Shown: in pieces, positions 55,856-64,000 of the stretch
How the letters are laid out: every line of letters begins with the position of its first letter
Position numbering within the stretch: the first letter of the stretch is position 1
DNA from: Coix lacryma-jobi var. lacryma-jobi
Taxonomy: Eukaryota; Streptophyta; Magnoliopsida; Poales; Poaceae
Direction of reading: 5' to 3'
Assembly (NCBI GenBank): GCA_009763385.1
Contig: CM019831.1
Span: forward strand, 18,998,080 to 19,062,079
Length of the DNA stretch: 64,000 nt
Notes under the pieces: generated by a model
What the model saw: only the letters and a program-made list of their open reading frames with translations
What the model was told of the DNA's origin: nothing
Database searches by the model: none
Made by a program: the position numbers and the translations under genes

Positions 55856-55990
55856 TCTAATTTACATGATTTATAAAAATTCAAAAGCAATACAGTAAAA
55901 GTACAATATACGTATGCAAAAAAGGTGCAAACCTTAGTTAGATCTAGAAGCTCTATAGCTATTATACTTATGACCTATATAGTAATATAA

Positions 55991-56545
55991 TTAACACTTT
56001 TCTATTGACGAGTTGTGTACCTTGAAATACTTCCACCTAGAGTCTGTGCAGTCCTCAGGTATAGGTTCTGGCTTCTTAAGTAGCAAGTGGTGAAGTTTCA
56101 GAACGGCCAGAAGACAAGAGTTGAAATGACGGCTCACGGTCTCACCACTTCTAAAGAAAAAGCGCCCTATTGTTCTATTCTTCAAATGATGAGACAATGT
56201 ATATAAAAATGCCGCAACTATTTCTTCTAATGGCATATTTCTTGATCCCTTCAAACCAGAAACATCTCTAAGCATCTCACACAGTATACCAAAGGTTCTC
56301 CTATCCATGCGAAGCTCGCTTATACAATGCACATCACTCTCAGAAATAAGATGGTACAAATTCGCACTTCTCATTTCTCTAGTTTGTATCCTTTTTTCTA
56401 TTTTCCAACACTTCCACTTATATGACAACAATAATAATGCCCAAATATAATAATACATAAACATGATAGCAGATGCCATATTAAATGTCAAATTTCTTCT
56501 GCGCATTCGGGTAGTTAATGGAAGGCGAGCCATAATGTTGTACAA
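55991..56545 (-). pseudogene. PIF/Harbinger transposase, N-terminal part
   Basis: Minus strand, 184 codons. ELRMDRRTFGILCEMLRDV, then GLKGSRNMPLEEIVAAFLYT and NRTIGRFFFRSGETVSRHF match the helical N-terminal domain before the DDE core of HARBI1-like plant proteins. The DDE nuclease domain is absent; 55856-55990 does not encode it. It is therefore a deletion derivative. Confidence 0.65.
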
Positions 56546-58257
56546 AGATAATACATGGACGAATTAGATAGCCATAATTGGCAAGCACGGAATAGAGAAG
56601 ATGTACTGTGCTGAATAACTTTTGCAAAGTATTAATTAAGGAGCTTCCTGGTTCATGGTTCGAGGTCGCAGAAGCTCTCCAAGCAAAGAAGAGAACAAAC
56701 ATTTTTTTCTAGAGGTAACTAGTACAGTAGCACTATTATTTATTTTCATGCCTGATAATCTAATGAATCTGGGGATGTCTACCACATTCAGTTGTGGTAT
56801 TATAGGTTCAGATGTGATTGGTAACAAAAAAAAAAGGAAAGAAAGGAGGAACAAGATCTAGATACGTCTGTTTCTACTTTCTACACGCAAACTCATTTCA
56901 AGTATGGATGGAATGCATGATAAACTAGGCAAAACTGCAATACTCAAGCAAGTTTAGCAAATACTCCACATTTGTGTACTGAAACAAATCTACTGTAGTC
57001 GGACAACTGAAACATGTCCTGTAGTCGGAGCAACAGGATAAACAAATGTAGTGCAATACTCGAGCTAGCACCCAGAAACAGAACTGAAACAAGAACGCAA
57101 GAACTAAGGCCATCAACCCATCATGATGTACTGTAGTTACCAATGGGCGATATCTAGCAAAACCAGTAACCAATTTTCTCAGAAACGTGGAGGAACGACT
57201 GAATAGAACCGATCAAAACAGAAACCATTGTTTACCGGGCCTTGAAAAAAAGAAACGACAGTATACAACTGAAGGAGAGGAGACTGGTATTAGACTGCGA
57301 GTACTGGTAACCTGACTCTACTAACATCACTAGAGAAATTAACATCAATAAAAAAGGTAAAATCTTCTAACCATGACTAATATTGTGTTAGTAGTGCTAA
57401 ATACCAAACAACAACAATACCATAACATAATTCTGATTCATCAAGTCCAAGCAAGGTGAGTAATAACAAATGGAACACACCTATTGTGTCAGCTTCCTCC
57501 TAGCCTCACGCACACCAAAAATCACCACTGATGCTCCTCCTGAATCTGTTTCTTGCAGATCCCCTATTGCACAAGCTACTTTCAAGAACAAAACAAAGGT
57601 AGGGAGGTAGGGGACAAATTCAGGGAGGTCCTCACCGATGAGGCTCTTCTTGCAGCAGGGGCTCCTTCAAGAACACAAAGCTTGGTACAAATCTCCTCCT
57701 AACAGGAACTCTTTCAAGAACACAACAACAGTTAGGTTTGGGAAAAGAAAAGATTGAGATCTGTGAAAGAGGAGTATGAAGAGGGTTTGCGAGAGAAGAG
57801 GAAGTGAGGGGAGGATGGCTCTTACCGGTGACATGGATCCAATGAGCTTGTGGTGGCATCAACCTTCAAGAACACCAATGGTTAGGGTTTGGGAGATGAG
57901 TGGATCCAGTGGATAGAGGGAAGAGGAGAGAAATCGCCCTCACCGGTGCGACCTGCCTTGTTGTGGGGGCACGAACCTACTGCCGGCGAGGGAGTGGCGA
58001 ACCTGCCGGCGCCGGCGCTCACGGGGAGTCGCGGCTTCGTAGCGGAGTGCGGCGCCGACGGAGACGCGAGTCGGGGAGTCACGGGGAGAGTTGCGGGATC
58101 GGACAAGGAGAGTGGAGCAGCGGTAATGAGATTGTATGGGCTGGGATCCAATAGCGCCGCGATCGGTTACGGGCCGCTCCAACCAAACAAGACCAACGGG
58201 ACCTGATTGCGCTGTAAATGGATACGGGGCCGAAACCACCGAACCAAACACCTTCAT

Positions 58258-58761
58258 TGCCATAAATTGCATGATCCCTGATTTTGGCGTACAACTTCTG
58301 TTTGTTCCACTGCAGACTATTACCGGTGGATATCTGTTCTGTCCATAGGGCTGGCAATCAGCTTGCTCCAGCGCCTTGCGAGTCCCAGCAGCGCACAGCT
58401 ACCGTCCAACTCCTGCTCTTGCAGCAATTTTGATCGGCCATGAAGTTCAGCTAGCAAACCCCGTGTTTCTTTGTTCTCCATGCTTGTACGATCGATCAAA
58501 TCCACAGGTGCCATGTTTAAACAGCACTGAACTCCAACCAAAATCACCGTTGTATAACCAAGACCGTTTGTGTGTGTTGAAGAGAAGGTGATAACCGAAG
58601 GGTGATGGCTTGAGAGTTGAGCAAGTATTTAAGGCAAGTATAGCTTGGGATCATCCTTGCTACCTATTCATTTTAATTCTCACTTAACACATGATGCATG
58701 TGTCTACCATGTTGCCGCTATAAAGATATCCTATCTTATTGATCTCTTATGCCTTGATACC
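58258..58761. repeat. 505-base direct repeat, copy 2
   Basis: See copy 1 (54836-55340). It ends at the target site of the solo LTR that starts at 58762. Confidence 0.85.
58320..58547 (-). CDS. putative exon of unknown protein
   Basis: Minus-strand frame of up to 75 codons; the likely start is MAPVDLIDRTSMENKETRG, and it contains LLAELHGRSKLLQEQELDGS then CALLGLARRWSKL. A donor-like ccaccg/gtaata near 58323 could end the exon. Upstream sequence on the minus strand is CT/CA-rich like a plant 5' leader (58550-58640). I recognise no family. It may be a gene fragment carried or duplicated together with the Harbinger segment. Confidence 0.3.
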   Translation of the reverse strand: MILVGVQCCLNMAPVDLIDRTSMENKETRGLLAELHGRSKLLQEQELDGSCALLGLARRWSKLIASPMDRTDIHR

Positions 58762-59905
58762 TATGGGATAAATGCATTGGGTAGTATTATACTGGCACTC
58801 AAGGTAAATAACCTTGATCTGTAACTTGACTAATGATATATGCAATAAATATTAAAATATGCTTTTTAATAACTTCTCTTAAGAGGGCTGGAGCATTGGC
58901 CGGGTTTTTATATGGTGCTCTAGTTTCTCTCTCTAAGCACTTATCTGTAAGCGATAATCCATGACTTACAATACAACCACAAGAACTATATGGCTCTGGT
59001 CTTGTCTTAGTACACTAAATCTTTCTAGCTCGTAGTAGCTTACCGAAAGGCACAAGAGGGGCTCCGCTCTGTATGTTGTCTGCATGCCAAGAGGGTGCAC
59101 TTTGGTTTATTTGTCTTTTGCTTAGTCACCTCTTGGAGGAGGGTCCATGCATATCGGTGAGGAAACCTAGGGGGCTACACTTGTTAGAGGGGATGACTTG
59201 TGAAAAAGCTCGTAGTGTACCCTGCCACACTTTCTTGGTAGAGGTGATGTGGGCCTTGCAAACCCCAACATATAGGAATCACAACTTGTGGGTAAAGATG
59301 TATGACCTCTACAAAGTGTAAAACTGTTATAACAATCGTGCTCACGGTCACGAGCGGCCTTGGACCCTTATGGAATAGTGGATCACTAATGAAACTAATA
59401 ATATTGAGAATACTTGATGATTGTTGTTCTTGTTATACATTATTCTTGTTTACATGATCATGTGGTTATGGGCTTATGCTGATCTTGTTGCTACTCAATA
59501 CCTAATAATGTGACTCTATTACGAGCTAACAGCACTTAAACCTGTGTCAACTTTTGAGTCTCATGAACCCCATGTTGTATTTGCTGAGTACGACATGTGT
59601 TCACTCTTTCTATTCCCAATACCTCCAATCATTGGTAGATGCTGCTTAGAAGATAGATCATGGTTTAAGTTGCTATGGAGTACTAGGCGTATGTACCCTA
59701 GTCAGCCGTCCCTGAGAAGAATGGAGCCTGAAGAGAAGATTAATAATTGTTCTGCTATACTCCGATATATGTAAGTGTTCATATAATTATGTTTACGTTA
59801 TATAATAATATTGTTTATGATATTCTTTATTTTGTTATTGTATGTGTGGACTTCCTGGACACACGTATAGTGAGCCCGGTTTTGTTTTAAAAACCGGGTG
59901 TGACA
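58762..59905 (-). mobile_element. solo LTR, 1.14 kb
   Basis: On the minus strand it begins TGTCACACCCGG and ends TTATCCCATA (TA instead of the usual CA). Flanked by a perfect duplication atacc (58757-58761 and 59906-59910). No retroviral-type domains are inside; short frames (59073-59321, 59544-59774) have no homology I recognise. Confidence 0.65.
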
Positions 59906-59987
59906 ATACCTGAAATGGTGCGGTTTTGGGATGGATCACCATTTTTCACCCGAGGAGCACCATCAGGGCCCCAGACCAATAGTGCCC

Positions 59988-60625
59988 ACCAACAACCTGT
60001 CTAATAACCCTAGCTATGAAACTCTGAAACTCATCCCTCTAAGACCCCCGCATCAAGCTCGCTCACTACAACTTCCGCCTTTCTGCTCAGCGCACTAACC
60101 CAGTCGCATCGCCCTCGCTCACTAGGTGCGTGCCTAACGAAGTAGGCCCCAACGGCCTAGCTGTAGGAGGTGGCACGATGCTCCCAGGCCCCAATTCTAG
60201 GTGGCGCCATAGCGGCCTAGAGCCCTAGTTGCACACGGCGACGCGACACCCATGCCCCAACAGGTGGCGGTGTGGTGCCCCGAGGCGCAGCCATAGCCGC
60301 CACTAACAACCTCGTCTAATAACCCTAGCTATGAAACTCTCAAACTCATCCCTTTAAGACCCTCGCATCAGGCTCGCTCACTGCAGTGCAGCTTCTGCCA
60401 TCCGGCCTAGTGCGCTTACCCCAGTCGTACCGGCCTCGCTCACCAGGTGCGTTCCTAACCAAAGTAGGGCCCCAACGGCCTAGTCATAGGAGGTGGCGCG
60501 ATGCCACCAGGCCCCAGTCACAGGTGGTGCCACGACGACCTAGAGCCCTAAATGCACGCGGTGGCACGACACCCGAGCCCCAACAGGCGGCGACACGACG
60601 CCAAGAGGCCCAGCCATAGCCGGTG
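59988..60625. repeat. two tandem units of about 314 bases
   Basis: Units 59988-60300 and 60301-about 60625 share aataaccctagctatgaaac and repeated caggccccaa / ggtggc words. The flanks also repeat ggttttgggatggat (59921 and 60754). It is GC-rich, with no coding. Possibly part of an unrecognised transposon. Confidence 0.7.
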
Positions 60626-62905
60626 GCACAACATCGCAAGGCCCCGCCATAGGTGTTGGCATTGTGCCTCCGGGCCTTTACGGTGGACCCTCAGGAGTGG
60701 TTGTGGCACAGCCTAGGCACATTCTCATAGATTCATGGATATAATCCATCGGGTTTTGGTTTTGGGATGGATTTCCACCTAAATTGGTGTTCAGGCGTGG
60801 ATTCGGAATTTCAGTTCAGGTTTCGCTTTTAGGTGCCCATGTACTCCACCCCATCCGAATCCATGATGTCGCCATCCTTAATGCCAATGTCTTCCACTGA
60901 ACTATGTCTACCACAAATTTCTGTCAGTGTCGTAGGTACCTTGTACAAACAGGAACTGATGAATGAAGCAGCGGCCCTAAAATAAATTCGACTTTTGCAA
61001 GCAGGGAAATGTAAATGTACGGCCCACCCAACCATTGCATTCAGATGCGTTTCGGAGTTCCCGTGACACAACTTTTGCTTTAGCTGCATTCTAAATTCCC
61101 TTTGCTCAATCAATAAGCAACACTAGGAGTTAAAATTGTCTGTTTCTTACTGTTCTACATGTGCCCACAAGAAAGACCAGAACCAAGCAACTTGTAACAG
61201 TTCCTGTTCCGTTTTCCCTCAAGTGGTAAAGGGCCCTCTAATTTAACTAAGCAAATTTAAAGATGGAGCTTAAGAAGTATCAGACCATAATGTTATATGA
61301 TTTTGAACTAGAATTAGATAGAGTTAAGTTGGATTGTGAAAGAAGCGTAAGGACGATGATCCGTTACTACCCCTTCCCGCTAGATCACAACTTCTAACAA
61401 GCACAAGGAAGACCACTCCATCAACCTATATGCATCGTGGTATTACATGTCAGAATTAGAGCTGATCAAATCTTGATATTCAATTTTGCAGAAAAAGATT
61501 ATTAAGCTTATTTACCCTAATCTGACAGAAAAGAACTTATTCGTAGAAAAGGTTTTAAGAGTCCAAACAGGGGAGTCCAGGGCTTGCAACGGAAATAACC
61601 AAAGAAAGCGAGTGCCTCAACTGGCCGGGTAGAAGAGCGGAAGGAAGGACTAACCAGCAGGGGGCCGCCCGTGATTTTTCCAGATGGGATGGCAGGCCGC
61701 CGTGCACTATTCATCAGTTACAACGCCATCAGCCGCAAAGGCATGGTTGGACACACGTGCGTATGACGTGCAACGAGTGCTGCTCTCGGACGAGACGCGT
61801 ATGTTTGGAGAAGGGGGGCGCGGCCCCGGAACAAGTGGATGCACCTGCCCTTAGATTTGGATCTTGGGCGCCAGCACTCACGCCAACGTGACACTAGAGC
61901 CTGCAGATGGGCCCAAGCACAGGAGGGCCCCATATGTCATGTACGTCAGAGCTCACCCACCTGGTGCTCGCCCACCTGGTGCTCGAAGTGGCTGTCGCGA
62001 AGGCCAAGGCGGGCAGCGCGGGGAGCTACGAGCAGGCGTGGTCGACAATACGACTGCTCCCACACCAATCCGTTCCTGCCAATGGGGCCAATCACAATAG
62101 TCAACGGAGGACCATCCATCTAAGAGCAAGTATTATAAGGGACTGCAAGAAGACTGTATGCTGACATGAAAGAGAAAAAGGAAGAGAGAGAAGAGAGGTG
62201 AGATGTAAGCTTACAGCCAGCTAAAGGCACAAGAACCAAGAACCCTCTGAGAGAGTGAGGTGGGCTATAAGAGGACCAACCACTATATGAGTTGGCTGAG
62301 AGGTGGACTGCAAGAGTTCATACAACCAGCTAAAGGCTGTAAAGCGAGAGAAGTACCATGAGCGTGTGTAGAGGAGCGAGCGATGTCGCGAAGCCCATGG
62401 CGGGTGGCGCGGGGAGGGGCGACCAGGCAAGGTCGACGATGTACCTGCTCGCACACAAATCCATCTGCAGTCCCTGCCAACGAGCCCAATCGCAGTAGGC
62501 CGGGGCCATTCGTCTGAGGAGGAGCGAGCGAGGGAGAAGTACCACGACCGAAACGCTGAGCGCTGCGTAAGGAGGGTCGCGAGGTGAGGCTCGCTGGCTG
62601 GCACTGTTTCGATTTGATGCCCTTATCTCGGGGAGCAAGGATATGAATCTGGCGTTTTAAGTCAAGAGAGGAATCAATCGGCTACGCTTGTTTTTTTTAC
62701 ATTACATTCACCATAATTGGGCCCGGGTTTACCTTACATTCACCATAATTGGGCCCGGGCATAGTTATGATGCCCACCAATCAGCAAGCACCATACTGAA
62801 CTGAGCATATTCATGTCACCTGGAAGCCCCGTGTTTCTCAGGAATAAATAAATAGAAATAGAAAAAATCTACAAGTGCCGCGAGTTGCTGCCCAACCAAA
62901 ATAGC
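60626..62905. other. unassigned sequence with MITE-like and short duplicated pieces
   Basis: No gene recognised. 61940-61985 repeats cccacctggtgctcg. 62115-62345 has the words gagagagaagagaggtgag, agccagctaaagg (twice) and ggctataagagg, which are common in a grass MITE family, but clean inverted ends were not found. 61990-62100 and 62370-62510 are diverged copies of each other (gcgcggggag, ccaatcacaatag / ccaatcgcagtag). A 32-base tandem duplication lies at 62702-62765. Confidence 0.4.
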
Positions 62906-64000
62906 CTACGTTCCCTAGTGCCAAAATTACTCACAAAATATGTTGGCTAAACAAATTACTTGCATCCCCACTACTCAATAGACATCACTATCGTCCAGGT
63001 TTAATGAAGGACTAGAGGATCCATCTCCAGTTGTCCTCTGCATCAAAAAAAAATTAGTAACTAGTGCTCAGATTTCTTTAGAAAAGGATAAAAACCAAAA
63101 TTAGTAACTAGTGCTCAGATTTCTTTAGAAAAGGATAAAAACCATCACTACTCAATAGCCATCACTGTTGGCATGACAAGATGGAGATGAATTTTTTGAA
63201 AGTATAGATTTATCTAGCCTAAAGGATATGATGCTAGAATAGGACAGTGTACGAATATATTACATTTGGCACATGAACCTAAAAAGATTGAGACAACAGT
63301 TATATTAGCAGTTTATCAAACACAAGCTGGAGACAACAGTTATATTAGCAGTTTATCAAACACAAGCAGTCCACGGAATGTTTTGCAACAGCTAAACTCT
63401 CAAGTTTTTTATAAGAATGTAATCACAGTTATCAGTCAAGTTGCAGATACGTTAAGTTGGAACATTTAGAGTTTCTATAGCTTGCAGATATAAGCCAAGA
63501 AGAGCCCATGATAAGAGGGCATAGGATGATGCTCACTACCTTTGCTGCACCGCACGCTATCAGTGCACACTATGGTTCTTGTTATGGAAGTAGCAGGCAA
63601 CCGGATTGTAAATGCTAGGCAATGAGGATGAAACTAGTAGCTGATGACCATAACATATTTCTGCATACTTGCCTTATCTGGTTCAGCTTCCTCAAACATC
63701 TCTTGACCAATCAGAAATTTAGATGTTCCCCTTATAAAAATGCCAATACGAAACATTATTCAAACTGGTCACTCAAAAACCTAGATGTCGAGTGCTCTGT
63801 GAACACAGATATATATGCCTCCTCTTCCTATATGCCTCCTCTTCCCTTAGGAAGGGGGAAAGATGTGCTACCCCTGCTGCATCTAGTGGCTACTTTGCAC
63901 TTCATATATGATGCAAGTTGTCCCATAAATTGTCACGGGTTTGGCATGCATGCATTACATGCAAATAGAATGAATTGTGAGCACAATTACCATGAATGTG
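62906..64000. repeat. segmental duplication, copy B (runs off the window)
   Basis: Collinear with 52948-54001. It carries private tandem duplications of about 47 bases (63051-63145) and 40 bases (63290-63367), and an extra cctcttcctatatgcct near 63825. The match continues to the last base of the window. Confidence 0.8.

Larger units (their letters stand above)
55341..58257 (-). mobile_element. PIF/Harbinger-related segment
   Basis: 2.9 kb between the two 505-base repeats. The right end carries a Tourist/Harbinger-like terminus (ggtgtttggttcggtgg on the minus strand, 58236-58252). The left end instead begins ctccctccgtccc, half of a Stowaway-like terminus without its partner, so the element is rearranged or truncated on the left. 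It contains a Harbinger transposase N-terminal part and a Myb-like protein on the minus strand. 56546-58257 is otherwise without a supportable gene; 57880-58150 is GC-rich and could be a 5' exon of the transposase gene. Confidence 0.6.

Overview
The window is a repeat-dense stretch of a grass nuclear genome, most likely a panicoid such as sorghum, Miscanthus, sugarcane or maize. That inference rests on CACTA ends with the 'tttgccgagggctctcggc' and 'ctttagtcccggtt' subterminal repeats, a Stowaway MITE and several grass-type Ty3 and Ty1 lineages. I found no intact host protein gene. Nearly all long reading frames belong to transposable elements or are low-complexity shadows.

Layout. 1-473 is the end of a CACTA transposon carrying a tRNA-like stretch. 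1956-2460 is a large inverted repeat with a 29-base C tract. 3011-6504 is a non-autonomous Ty3 element with two LTRs. From 6505 to 48135 there is one nest: the pol C-terminus of a chromovirus (47752-48135 and 6790-7174) is split by a minus-strand Ty1/Copia element (7175-47751). Copia is split twice. A large non-autonomous element (11019-21158) sits in its integrase and itself contains a 4.5-kb solo LTR (13963-18515). A Ty3 element of the Tat lineage (23750-47699) sits in its 5' LTR. Tat in turn holds a truncated Tekay/Del-like chromovirus (25089 to about 33127) and a solo LTR of the same Tekay family (39747-44383). Target-site duplications support most of these junctions. 48136-64000 is less dense: a CACTA element (48805-51076), a Stowaway MITE, a PIF/Harbinger relic between 505-bp direct repeats, a solo LTR, and a 1.1-kb duplication at 52948-54001 and 62906-64000.

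The most unusual content is in the Tat/Tekay part. Tat carries a spliced gene antisense to pol (24735-25088, then 33128-35696) with its own TATA box. Tekay carries an extra ORF before gag (30497-31513). The N-termini of both proteins look like the histone H3 tail: MARLKQTAR in the first, and a longer match keeping the K4, K9, K23 and K27 positions in the second. Tekay LTRs also show a conserved intron-like structure, and AG acceptors abut the ATGs of the extra ORF, of gag and of a small LTR ORF. A deletion has fused Tekay gag/protease in frame to the Tat antisense gene, giving an open frame of 912 codons (31985-34723).

Limits: I worked by eye. Family names below the superfamily level, splice sites and promoters are inferences. 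Exact LTR identities and element ages were not computed.
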